The position numbers were made by a program, and so were the translations under genes. A model generated the notes under the pieces. It was not told the DNA's origin, ran no database searches, and saw only the letters and a program-made list of their open reading frames with translations. Positions 41,823-49,540 of a DNA stretch of 64,000 nt are shown one piece after another. The DNA lies in assembly GCF_014873535.1 (NCBI RefSeq), contig NZ_JADBEF010000001.1, positions 3,596,001 through 3,660,000 of the forward strand, in the 5' to 3' direction. Each line of letters starts with the position of its first letter. Within the stretch, counting starts at the first letter, position 1. This DNA is from Nonomuraea africana (GTDB taxonomy: Bacteria; Actinomycetota; Actinomycetes; Streptosporangiales; Streptosporangiaceae).

Positions 41823-41940
41823 AAGCGCTCCGGTCCCCCGTCGGAGTGCTGGTGCCGGCGTTCCGGGCCCCCGTCGGAACGCCGATGAAGCGAAGCCGGG
41901 TGGTTTGCCCCCGTAACCACCCGGCTTCGCCCTTTTCTCC
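41823..41940 (+). ncRNA. Small RNA with three C-rich-loop hairpins, 6C-like
   Basis: Three consecutive hairpins have near-identical 9-base loops ending in CCCCCGT: stem 24-32/42-50 (9 bp, one G-U), stem 56-65/75-84 (10 bp, perfect) and stem 41890-41905/41915-41930 (16 bp, perfect), the first two given as offsets from 41800. The last is followed by CCTTTTCT and can act as terminator. The actinobacterial 6C RNA has two hairpins with loops of six or more C, so this is either a variant of it or a separate family. C-rich loops can pair with Shine-Dalgarno sequences. No protein frame explains the conservation of the loops. Confidence 0.75.
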
Positions 41941-42035
41941 TTTAATTTCGTTCCGACCGGCCGGTCGGATAGGAAGCCTTTCCCGAAATCGTTTTCGACC
42001 GGTTCGCAGCAAACCTTCAGCTTTGACCAGGATCT

Positions 42036-42293
42036 TCAGTCGTCGGTCAAGGTCTCTGTCGTGGCGCGGGCCCAGTTCCTGGCCAGCATCGTGATCCGCT
42101 CGACGGCGTCCTCCGGCGCCGTGCCCGAACCCTGGGCCAGCCCGAGCAGGTAGGCGGTCAGCGGCGCGGCGGGCCTGGCGACGCCGTGCGCGACCTCCTT
42201 GGTCAGTTCGAGGATGAGGTCCCTGTCGACGGCGGCGGGGTCGATGCCCAGCTCCTTGCAGGCCAGCGCGGTCCACTCGCTCAGCACGTTCAT
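42036..42293 (-). CDS. Small DUF6457-like protein
   Basis: An 85-residue helical protein with VDRDLILELTKEVAHGVARP and APLTAYLLGLAQG, a pattern I associate with DUF6457. This domain is found next to or fused with MobA-like nucleotidyltransferases. It begins 46 bases after mobA on the same strand. It may help MobA or Moco delivery, but nothing is established. Confidence 0.75.
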   Translation of the reverse strand: MNVLSEWTALACKELGIDPAAVDRDLILELTKEVAHGVARPAAPLTAYLLGLAQGSGTAPEDAVERITMLARNWARATTETLTDD

Positions 42294-42339
42294 GTGTGGT
42301 GTGGCGTGCGCGCCCGTCTCCCGCGCTCGGGTCCGGAGG

Positions 42340-42927
42340 TCACGCCACCCCTCCTTTCGGCAGTCGCTGCGGGTCGTCGCCGGTCTGCGCGAGCCTCCGC
42401 AGATCGTCCATTGTGTCGCAGTCGAGCCAGGGGGTGCCCGGCAGGCGCAGCCGTACCGGAGCGAGGGGGGCGAGCAGGCCGTGCAGGGAGCGGCCCTCGT
42501 AGTCCTCCAGCGCCGCGCGCAGCGCGGCGGCCCGCCACACCCCTGTCAGCCACTGCTCGCGCCCGTCGTCGTCGAGCAGGACGGCGCCGGCCGCGCCCTC
42601 CTCGCTCGCGGCGTCGAGGAGGGCGCCGACGTGTTCGGGCAGCAGCAGGGGCAGGTCGCCGGCGAGCAGCGCCACCCGGGGCGCCGCCACCAGCGCCAGC
42701 CCGGCCCGCAACGCGGGGACGGGTCCGCCGCCCGGCGGGTCCTCGCGGGTGAAGAGCGCGCCGGGCAGGTCGCGCGGCGGGCCGACGACGATCAGGCGCT
42801 CGGCGCGGGGCACGGCGGCCATCACCCGCTCCAGCAGGGTCCGGCCGCCCACCAGGAGGCCGGGCTTGTCCCTGCCGCCCATCCGGGTGGCCGCCCCGCC
42901 GGCGAGGATGATCGCGTCATGCCGCAT
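42340..42927 (-). CDS. mobA: MobA-like molybdenum cofactor guanylyltransferase
   Basis: A 195-residue NTP transferase: IILAGGAATRMGGRDKPGL is the nucleotide-binding loop and LLAGDLPLLLPEHV holds the metal-binding Asp. It attaches GMP to Mo-molybdopterin to form the bis-MGD cofactor used by NasA-type enzymes. It could also act on another cofactor (CofC- or MocA-like), but the Lys and GG pattern fits MobA. The partner small gene follows downstream. Confidence 0.82.
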   Translation of the reverse strand: MRHDAIILAGGAATRMGGRDKPGLLVGGRTLLERVMAAVPRAERLIVVGPPRDLPGALFTREDPPGGGPVPALRAGLALVAAPRVALLAGDLPLLLPEHVGALLDAASEEGAAGAVLLDDDGREQWLTGVWRAAALRAALEDYEGRSLHGLLAPLAPVRLRLPGTPWLDCDTMDDLRRLAQTGDDPQRLPKGGVA

Positions 42928-42972
42928 GTGTCACACGTTACGACGTCGGCCCGGCCCGCTCTTCGGGAAGGC

Positions 42973-44133
42973 TCAGGCGAAGGCGGCGTGGCCGGTCAGC
43001 GCCTTGCCCAGGACCAGCGCGTGGATCTCCGAGGTGCCCTCGTAGGTGAGCACCGACTCCAGGTTCACCGCGTGCCTGATCACCGGGTACTCCAGGGTGA
43101 TGCCGCTGGCGCCGAGGATGGTCCGGCAGGTCCTGGCGATCTCCAGCGCCTCGCGCACGTTGTTGAGCTTGCCGGCGCTCACCTGCTCGGGCGTGATCGT
43201 CCCCGCCTCCTTCAACCTGCCCAGGTGGACGGCGAGCAGCAGCCCCTTGCCGAGCTCGAGCGCCATGTCGGCGAGCTTCTCCTGGGTGAGCTGGAAGGAG
43301 GCGAGCGGCCTGGCGAACACCTCGCGCTCCCCCGCGTAGGCGATCGCGGTCTCCAGGCAGTCGAGCGCCGCGCCCATCGCGCCGAACACGATGCCGAACC
43401 TGGCCTCGTTCAGGCAGCGCAGCGGGCCGGACAGGCCGCGCGCGCCGGGCAGCATGGCCTCCTGCGGCAGCCGCACGCCGTCGAGGACCAGCTCGCTGGT
43501 GACGGAGGCGCGCAGGGAGACCTTGTGCTTGAGGTCGCGGGCGGTGAACCCGGGCGCGCCGGCGGGGACGAGGAAGCCGCGGATGCCCTCGTCGGTCTGC
43601 GCCCACACCACGGCCACGTCGGAGACCGAGCCGTTGGTGATCCACATCTTGGTGCCGTTCAGCACCCAGTCGCTCCCGTCGCGCTTGGCGCTGGTGCGCA
43701 TGCCTGCAGGGTCGGAGCCGAAGTCGGGCTCGGTGAGGCCGAAGCAGCCGATGCGCTCCCCCGCGGCCATGGCGGGCAGCCACTCGTTCTTCTGCTCCTC
43801 GCTGCCGTAGCGCCAGATCGCGTACATCGCCAGCGAGCCCTGCACCGACACCAGGCTGCGCAGGCCCGAGTCGGCGGCCTCCAGCTCCAGGCAGGCCAGG
43901 CCGTAGGAGACCGCGCCGAGCCCCGCGCAGCCGTACCCCTCCAGGTGCATGCCGAGGACGCCGAGCGCGCCGAACTGGCGCGCCAGCTCCCTCGCCGGGA
44001 TCGCGCCCTCCTCGAACCAGGTGGTGAGGTTCGGGCGCAGGTCGCGGTCGCACACGCGGCGGACGGTGCTCCTGATCTCGCGCTCCTCCTCGGTGAGCAG
44101 CCCGTCGATCGCGAACAGGGTGGTGGGGTGCAT
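42973..44133 (-). CDS. gcdH: Acyl-CoA dehydrogenase, glutaryl-CoA dehydrogenase type
   Basis: A 386-residue acyl-CoA dehydrogenase. CFGLTEPDFGSDPAGMRT and WVLNGTKMWITNGSVSD are the flavin-side signatures. The catalytic Glu lies in LTYEGTSEIH near the C-terminus, the GcdH-type position. GcdH converts glutaryl-CoA to crotonyl-CoA and CO2 in lysine and tryptophan breakdown. The gene is divergent from a CoA transferase and a GntR regulator, which supports a glutarate pathway. Confidence 0.88.
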   Translation of the reverse strand: MHPTTLFAIDGLLTEEEREIRSTVRRVCDRDLRPNLTTWFEEGAIPARELARQFGALGVLGMHLEGYGCAGLGAVSYGLACLELEAADSGLRSLVSVQGSLAMYAIWRYGSEEQKNEWLPAMAAGERIGCFGLTEPDFGSDPAGMRTSAKRDGSDWVLNGTKMWITNGSVSDVAVVWAQTDEGIRGFLVPAGAPGFTARDLKHKVSLRASVTSELVLDGVRLPQEAMLPGARGLSGPLRCLNEARFGIVFGAMGAALDCLETAIAYAGEREVFARPLASFQLTQEKLADMALELGKGLLLAVHLGRLKEAGTITPEQVSAGKLNNVREALEIARTCRTILGASGITLEYPVIRHAVNLESVLTYEGTSEIHALVLGKALTGHAAFA

Positions 44134-44152
44134 GGGTCGAAGCCTCCGCTAG

Positions 44153-44177
44153 ATTGGATCCAATATTGAATATCCAA
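44153..44177. promoter_or_regulatory. Two candidate GntR (FCD) operators between gcdH and the CoA transferase
   Basis: ATTGGATCCAAT (44153-44164) is a perfect 12-bp palindrome; TTGAATATCCAA (44166-44177) repeats it with two mismatches. FCD-type GntR regulators bind such TTGG-type palindromes. Placed in the 71-base divergent region, the pair could control both arms and the gntR gene itself. Confidence 0.65.
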
Positions 44178-44204
44178 CATGACACAGCTTAGGGTGCGTT
44201 GACT

Positions 44205-45317
44205 ATGGAGAGTCTTGGCGGCCTGCTGGTGGCCGACTTCAGCAGGGTGCTGGCCGGGCCCTACGCGACGATGTTGCTCGCCGACCTGGGTGCCGACGTG
44301 GTGAAGGTGGAACGGCCCGACGGCGGTGACGACACGCGGTCCTGGGGTCCGCCCTACGCCGACGGCCAGGCGACCTACTTCCTCGGCGTCAACCGCAACA
44401 AGCGCTCGATCGCCCTCGACCTGCGCGACCCGGCGGACCTGGAGGTGGCCAGGGCGCTGGTCGCCCGCGCCGACGTGCTGATGGAGAACTTCAGGCCCGG
44501 CACGATGGAGCGGCTCGGGCTCGGCTACGAGCAGGCGCGCGCGCTCAACCCCGGGCTCGTCTACTGCTCGGTGACCGGGTTCGGCGCGGGCAAGGGCGCC
44601 GACCTGCCGGGCTACGACCTGGTGGTGCAGGCGGCCGGCGGCCTGATGAGCGTGACGGGCGAGCCCTCGGGCCCGGGGACCAAGACGGGCGTCGCGCTGG
44701 TCGACGTGATCACCGGCTTGCACGCGGCGCTCGGCGTGCTCGCCGCGCTGCGCCACCGCGACGCGACGGGGCACGGCCAGCGGGTGGAGGTGTCGCTGCT
44801 GACCTCGCTGCTGTCGGCGCTGGCCAACCACGCCTCGGCCTTCGCCGCCGCGGGGGTGGTCCCGCGGGCGATGGGCAACAGGCATCCCAGCATCGTGCCG
44901 TACGAGGTCTTCGAGGCCGCCGACCGGCCGATCGTGATCGCCGCCGGCAACGACAGGCAGTTCCGCGCCCTGTGCGCGGTGCTGGGCAGGGACGACCTGG
45001 CCGCCGATCCCCGCTACGCGACGAACGCGGGCAGGGTGGAGCATCGCGAGTCGCTGGTGCCCGAACTCTCGCGCGCGCTGGCCACCGCGACCGCCGACGC
45101 GTGGTTCGCCTCGCTCACCTCGGCCGGGGTTCCGTGCGGGCCGATCAACGACGTGGCGGAGGCCTTCGCGCTAGCCGCCTCGCTGGGTTTCGAGCCCGTG
45201 GTGGACGGCCAGGTGGCCAACCCCATCGGGCTCGGGCTGACCCCCGCCTCCTACCGCCTGCCGCCGCCCGGCCTCGGGCAGGACGCCGCGTGGGTCCGTG
45301 AGATATTGGGGCGATGA
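44205..45317 (+). CDS. CaiB/BaiF family (class III) CoA transferase
   Basis: A 370-residue class III CoA transferase. VADFSRVLAGPYATMLLADL and VVKVERPDGGDDTRSWG open it; NVNRNKRSIALDL-like (here GVNRNKRSIALDL) and GYDLVVQAAGG follow, with the catalytic Asp in GYD. Together with GcdH, succinyl-CoA:glutarate CoA transfer is a reasonable guess. The ATG at 44205 has AGGG upstream; a TTG at 44199 is an alternative. The stop overlaps gntR (ATGA). Confidence 0.9.
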   Translation: MESLGGLLVADFSRVLAGPYATMLLADLGADVVKVERPDGGDDTRSWGPPYADGQATYFLGVNRNKRSIALDLRDPADLEVARALVARADVLMENFRPGTMERLGLGYEQARALNPGLVYCSVTGFGAGKGADLPGYDLVVQAAGGLMSVTGEPSGPGTKTGVALVDVITGLHAALGVLAALRHRDATGHGQRVEVSLLTSLLSALANHASAFAAAGVVPRAMGNRHPSIVPYEVFEAADRPIVIAAGNDRQFRALCAVLGRDDLAADPRYATNAGRVEHRESLVPELSRALATATADAWFASLTSAGVPCGPINDVAEAFALAASLGFEPVVDGQVANPIGLGLTPASYRLPPPGLGQDAAWVREILGR

Positions 45318-45976
45318 GCTCGGTCGAAGAACGGCGCAGGCCGCCCACGGCGCAGCAGTTCGTGCTCGCCGAGCTCCGCAGGGCGATCACCACGGGCAGG
45401 CTGCGTCCGGGCAGCCCGATCCGGCAGGACGCGCTGGCGGAGGAGTTCGACGTCAGCAGGGTGCCGCTGCGCGAGGCGCTGAAGACGCTCCACGGCGAGG
45501 GCCTGGTCACCTACCAGGCGCACCGCGGCTACTTCGTGGAGACGCTGTCGCTCGACGACCTGCTCGAGGTCTACCGCATCCGCGAGCTGCTGGAGGAGGA
45601 GGCGGTCCGCAAGGCCGTCCAGCGGCTGGGCGACGACGACCTGCAGCGGCTCGAACGGGCCCAGGAGGAGGTCGAGCGGGCCGCGGCCGCCGGTGACGTG
45701 CAGGAGATGGCGGCGGCGAACAGGGTCTTCCACATGACGCTGTTCGAGTGCTCGGGGATGCCGCGGCTGGTCCGGCTGATCAGAACACTGTGGGACTCCA
45801 CCGACGCCTACCGCTCGCTCTACTACGGCGAGGGAGCCAACAGGGAGCGGGTCGTGGCCGAGCACCGCGGGGTCCTCGACGCGCTGCGGCGGGGAGCCGC
45901 CGACGAGGTGGTCGCCAGACTCGACGAGCACCGCTCCCACGCGGTCACGGCGCTGTCCGCAGTCCTGGGCCCCTGA
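45314..45976 (+). CDS. GntR family regulator, FCD type
   Basis: A 220-residue regulator. The N-terminal winged helix reads AITTGRLRPGSPIRQDALAE and FDVSRVPLREALKTLHGEGL. The C-terminal FCD domain has the metal-binding Asp and His residues (NRVFHMTLFE; EHRGVLDALRR; DEHRSHAV). It is translationally coupled to the CoA transferase and probably represses the glutarate genes through the boxes at 44153-44177. The ligand is unknown. Confidence 0.92.
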   Translation: MSSVEERRRPPTAQQFVLAELRRAITTGRLRPGSPIRQDALAEEFDVSRVPLREALKTLHGEGLVTYQAHRGYFVETLSLDDLLEVYRIRELLEEEAVRKAVQRLGDDDLQRLERAQEEVERAAAAGDVQEMAAANRVFHMTLFECSGMPRLVRLIRTLWDSTDAYRSLYYGEGANRERVVAEHRGVLDALRRGAADEVVARLDEHRSHAVTALSAVLGP

Positions 45977-46025
45977 GCCGCCCGGCCGCGGGGAATCCTG
46001 CCGCGCCGGGCGTGTTGCACCAGAA

Positions 46026-46961
46026 GTGATAAAACTGTCGATCCTCGACCGGTCCCTCGTCCGGCAGGGACAGGATCCCGCCCGCGCGCTGCGCGACACC
46101 GTCGAATTCGCCCGGCAGGCCGAGGCGCTCGGCTACCACCGGTTCTGGGTGTCGGAGCATCACGCGGTGCCCGGCGTGGCGGGCTCCGCGCCGACCGTGC
46201 TGGCCGCGGCCGTGGCGGCGGCGACGTCGCGGATCAGGGTGGGCACCGGCGGCGTCATGCTGCCCAACCACCGGCCGCTGGTGGTCGCCGAGCAGTTCGG
46301 CGTGCTCGACGCGCTCCATCCGGGGCGGATCGACATGGGCCTGGGCAGGTCCGTCGGGTTCACCGGCGGGATCAGGCGCGCGCTCGGCCACGACAAGCAG
46401 GACGCCGAGAACTTCGCCGAGCAGCTCCAGGAGCTGCTCGACTACTTCGGCAGAGGCAGGGACGGCGTGCACGCCATGCCCGCCGAGGGCAGGAAGGTGC
46501 CCGCGTTCGTGCTGGCGATCGGCTCGGGCGCGGACGTCGCCGCCGAGCTGGGACTCCCTCTGGTGATCGGCGGCGGCCGGGTGGAGGAGGGCGTCAGGCG
46601 CTACAGGGAGAAGGTGAAGGGCGTGCCGTACGTGATCGTGGCGGCCAACATCGCGGTCGGCGAGGACGCGCGCCTGCTGCAGCTGCCCGAGGCGTGGGCC
46701 ACCGCCCACTCCCGTACGCGCGGCGTCTTCCCCCCGCTGCGCCCCGTCGAGGAGATCCAGGCGATGGAGCTGACCGAGCGCGAGCGCGGCCATCTCGACG
46801 AGGCGATGAGGGGGCAGATCCACGGCACCGAGGAGCAGGTGGCGGAGCGGCTGCGGGAGCTGGTGGAGCGGACCGGCGCCGACGAGGTGCTGGTCACGAT
46901 GAACACCTACGACCTCGACCGGCGCCTGGACTCCTACCGGCGGCTGATCAGCCTCCGATAG
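46026..46961 (+). CDS. Luciferase-like flavin-dependent monooxygenase
   Basis: A 311-residue LLM-class protein: SILDRSLVRQGQDPARALRD at the start, RFWVSEHHAVPGVAGSAPTV, RIRVGTGGVMLPNHRPLVVA and GRIDMGLGRSVGF are typical of the bacterial luciferase fold with FMNH2 or F420 as cofactor. The GTG at 46026 is the only start near the family N-terminus; its binding site is weak. It overlaps the convergent moaA gene by 14 bases. Confidence 0.88.
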   Translation: MIKLSILDRSLVRQGQDPARALRDTVEFARQAEALGYHRFWVSEHHAVPGVAGSAPTVLAAAVAAATSRIRVGTGGVMLPNHRPLVVAEQFGVLDALHPGRIDMGLGRSVGFTGGIRRALGHDKQDAENFAEQLQELLDYFGRGRDGVHAMPAEGRKVPAFVLAIGSGADVAAELGLPLVIGGGRVEEGVRRYREKVKGVPYVIVAANIAVGEDARLLQLPEAWATAHSRTRGVFPPLRPVEEIQAMELTERERGHLDEAMRGQIHGTEEQVAERLRELVERTGADEVLVTMNTYDLDRRLDSYRRLISLR

Positions 46962-47937
46962 CCGACATCGGCCTGGCCGGCTGCAGGAAGGAGGGATCGT
47001 CGATGCCGTGCCCCGCCCGCTTGCCGCGCACCGCGGCGATCCAGCGCTCGGCCAGCTCCTCGTCGCTGGCTCCGCCGCGCAGCGCGACCTTGAGGTCGGA
47101 CTCCTCCCTGGCGAACAGGCAGTTGCGGATCTGGCCGTCGGCGGTCAGCCGTACCCGGTCGCACGCTCCGCAGAACGGACGGGTCACCGACCCGATCACG
47201 CCCACCCGCGCCGGGCCGCCCTCGACGAGGAAGCGCTCGGCGGGCGCGCTGCCGCGCTCCTCCAGGTCGTCGGCGCACAGGTCGACCTCTGCCTGGAGAA
47301 GGGCGAGGATCTCGTCGGCCGTCACCATGTCGGCGCGGCTCCAGCCGTGCTGGGCGTCGAGCGGCATCTGCTCGATGAAGCGCAGCTCGTAGCCGCGCTC
47401 CAGGCAGAAGCGCAGCAGCGGCACCGCCTCGTGCTCGTTGAGGCCGCGCATCAGCACGGCGTTGACCTTGACGGGGCGCAGCCCCGCGCGGTCGGCGGCC
47501 TCCAGACCCGCGATGACGTCCTCGAACCTGTCGCGGTGGGCCAGCCGCTTGAACGTCTCGCGGTCGAGGGTGTCGAGCGAGACGTTGACCCGGTCGAGAC
47601 CCGCCTCGGCCAGCGGCTGGGCCAGCTTGGCCAGGCCGATGCCGTTGGTGGTGAGCGACACCTGCGGCCTGGGGCGCAGCGCGGCCGTCCGGGCCACGAT
47701 GTCGACCAGCTCCCTGCGCAGCAACGGCTCACCGCCGGTGTAGCGCACCTCGGTGATGCCCAGGCGCTCGACCCCGATCGTGACCAGCCTGACGATCTCG
47801 TCGGCGGTCAGCAACTGGGCGTTGGGCAGCCAGTCGAGCCCTTCGGGCGGCATGCAGTAGGTGCAGCGCAGGTTGCACTTGTCGGTGAGTGACACCCGAA
47901 GGTCGGTCGCCACCCGGCCGAAGGAGTCCTTCAGCAC
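46948..47937 (-). CDS. moaA: GTP 3',8-cyclase MoaA
   Basis: A 329-residue radical SAM enzyme, first step of molybdenum cofactor synthesis. The SAM cluster is Cys21, Cys25, Cys28 (CNLRCTYC). The second cluster is CGACDR with a later Cys, and the protein ends in GG as MoaA requires. TGGEPLLRREL and NGIGL are further motifs. The GTG start has a perfect AGGAGG site that can fold into a small hairpin (see 47940-47953). moaC and moaE were not seen in the window. Confidence 0.95.
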   Translation of the reverse strand: MLKDSFGRVATDLRVSLTDKCNLRCTYCMPPEGLDWLPNAQLLTADEIVRLVTIGVERLGITEVRYTGGEPLLRRELVDIVARTAALRPRPQVSLTTNGIGLAKLAQPLAEAGLDRVNVSLDTLDRETFKRLAHRDRFEDVIAGLEAADRAGLRPVKVNAVLMRGLNEHEAVPLLRFCLERGYELRFIEQMPLDAQHGWSRADMVTADEILALLQAEVDLCADDLEERGSAPAERFLVEGGPARVGVIGSVTRPFCGACDRVRLTADGQIRNCLFAREESDLKVALRGGASDEELAERWIAAVRGKRAGHGIDDPSFLQPARPMSAIGG

Positions 47938-47939
47938 AG

Positions 47940-47953
47940 GGAGGTCACCTCCT
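47940..47953 (-). promoter_or_regulatory. Self-complementary Shine-Dalgarno of moaA
   Basis: On the minus strand, AGGAGGTGACCTCC precedes the moaA GTG by a few bases. GGAGG can pair with CCTCC around a TGA loop, hiding the ribosome binding site in a 5-bp hairpin. It is not the known Moco riboswitch. Confidence 0.5.
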
Positions 47954-48145
47954 AGCTATCCGAGGGGAACATCAGTTCAGCCTATTCCATCGCCAACTGT
48001 CGCATGGAGCCCGAGGCGTCCCTGTCTTCCCGCCCCGCGGGCGCGCGCCGCTCCGGGCCCGTGAATCAGCCCGCCGATAAAATGAGTGGGATTTCCTTTC
48101 TGGTCCGGCCAAACTGATCAATAACCAGTAAGGAGATTCATCCCC

Positions 48146-49303
48146 ATGTCGCCGAACCAGCCCGCACCCAACCTGCTGTCGTGGGCCAGCGAGATCGACG
48201 AAGGCGCGATCATGCAGGCCGCCCGCACGGCCCGTCTGCCATTCGTCTCCGGCCACGTCGCCCTCATGCCTGACGCGCATGTGGGCATCGGCGCCACGGT
48301 CGGCTCGGTGATTCCCACGGAAGGCGCCGTCATTCCCGCCGCCGTGGGCGTCGACATCGGCTGCGGAATGGTCGCGACGGAAACCGATCTCACCGCCGCC
48401 GATCTGCCCGACACCCTGGCCGCGTTGATGCCCATGGTGGAACACCGCATTCCGGCCGGGGTCGGAAAGGGCCACGCCGACCCGTCCATGGACCGCGCGC
48501 TGAGCGAACTCGGGCTTCCGCACACCGACCTGAGCCCCAGGCTGGCGAAGAAGGTGTCCGACCAGTTCGGCACCCTCGGCTCCGGCAACCACTTCGTGGA
48601 GGTCTGCCTCGACGAGCGCGACAGGGTCTGGACGGTGCTGCACTCCGGTTCGCGCGGCATCGGCAACCAGCTCGCCACGATGCACATCGTGGACGCCAAG
48701 AAGCTGATGAAGCAGCAGGCCATCGGCCTGGAGGACCCGGACCTGGCCTACCTGGTGCAGAGCACGCCGGAGTTCACCGCGTACATCGAGGACATGCTGT
48801 GGGCCCAGCGCTACGCCATGGCCTCGCGGGCGCGGATGGACAAGGTGCTGATCAACGCGCTGTTCCGGGTCGTCGGCAAGGGCCGGCGGGTCCGCACGAT
48901 CAACTGTCATCATAATTTCAGCCAGCAGGAGACCCACTACGGCAAGTCGCTCTGGATCACCCGCAAGGGAGCCATCAAGGCGGACACGGGCGATGAGGGC
49001 GTGATCCCCGGCTCGATGGGGACCCGTTCGTACATCGTGCGCGGGCGGGGAAATCCCGAGTCGTACAATTCCTGCTCTCATGGGGCGGGGCGGCGAATGT
49101 CGCGCACGAAGGCGAAGCGGGAATTGTCCGCGGCTTCGCTCACCGAGGCGATGCGCGGCCGTACGTGGAATGCGAATCGAGCCGCCGCTCTGGTGGACGA
49201 GCACCCGGAGGCGTACAAGTCCATCGACCAGGTAATGGCGGACCAGAAGGATTTGGTGGAGGTCCAGCACACATTGCGCCAGATCTTCAATTACAAGGGC
49301 TGA
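48146..49303 (+). CDS. rtcB: RNA-splicing ligase RtcB
   Basis: A 385-residue RtcB. MPDAHVGIGATVGSVIPT and VGVDIGCGM carry the metal-binding residues, LGSGNHFVEV the GTP site, and CSHGAGRRMSR includes the His that is guanylylated. RtcB joins 2',3'-cyclic phosphate ends to 5'-OH RNA, in tRNA splicing or repair. The start has AAGGAG 9 bases upstream, and TAAAAT (48078-48083) is a possible -10. GC content is somewhat lower than its neighbours. No RtcA or RtcR was seen nearby. Confidence 0.95.
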   Translation: MSPNQPAPNLLSWASEIDEGAIMQAARTARLPFVSGHVALMPDAHVGIGATVGSVIPTEGAVIPAAVGVDIGCGMVATETDLTAADLPDTLAALMPMVEHRIPAGVGKGHADPSMDRALSELGLPHTDLSPRLAKKVSDQFGTLGSGNHFVEVCLDERDRVWTVLHSGSRGIGNQLATMHIVDAKKLMKQQAIGLEDPDLAYLVQSTPEFTAYIEDMLWAQRYAMASRARMDKVLINALFRVVGKGRRVRTINCHHNFSQQETHYGKSLWITRKGAIKADTGDEGVIPGSMGTRSYIVRGRGNPESYNSCSHGAGRRMSRTKAKRELSAASLTEAMRGRTWNANRAAALVDEHPEAYKSIDQVMADQKDLVEVQHTLRQIFNYKG

Positions 49304-49313
49304 CGCCCAGCCA

Positions 49314-49493
49314 CTACGCGCAACCGCGGAAATCCCGCAATTCCTGCTCGAACTCCCGCAGCGACAGGACGACGTCCCGCGTGCGCTCGTCATATCCCTG
49401 GACCAGGACGCGGCCAGGCCTGAGCCTGGCCGCGTCGTCGGCCTGGAAGCACTGACGCACCTGCCGACCTACGACGACCGGCGGGCCTTTCAT
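49314..49493 (-). CDS. Small hypothetical protein (59 aa)
   Basis: A 59-residue frame starting MKGPPVVVGRQVRQCFQADD and ending in LREFEQELRDFRGCA. Third codon positions are mostly G or C and the sequence looks like a small folded domain, but I do not recognise it. It is convergent with rtcB, with a 10-base gap. A perfect hairpin lies inside it (49407-49436), so a non-coding role of the locus is also possible. Confidence 0.45.
   Translation of the reverse strand: MKGPPVVVGRQVRQCFQADDAARLRPGRVLVQGYDERTRDVVLSLREFEQELRDFRGCA
49407..49436. other. Perfect 13-bp hairpin downstream of rtcB
   Basis: GACGCGGCCAGGC pairs perfectly with GCCTGGCCGCGTC around a 4-base loop. It lies 104 bases after the rtcB stop and inside the small minus-strand frame. 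It has no U-tract. It could end rtcB transcription or be a coincidence of coding DNA. Confidence 0.5.
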
Positions 49494-49540
49494 GATCCCG
49501 ACCAGAACTCGTGATGCCTTCGCCTCGAGGTCGTTATCGA

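Noticed and set aside
47938..48145. Moco riboswitch upstream of moaA
   Set aside because: The 208-base gap shows only a short Shine-Dalgarno hairpin and none of the multi-helix structure of that riboswitch.
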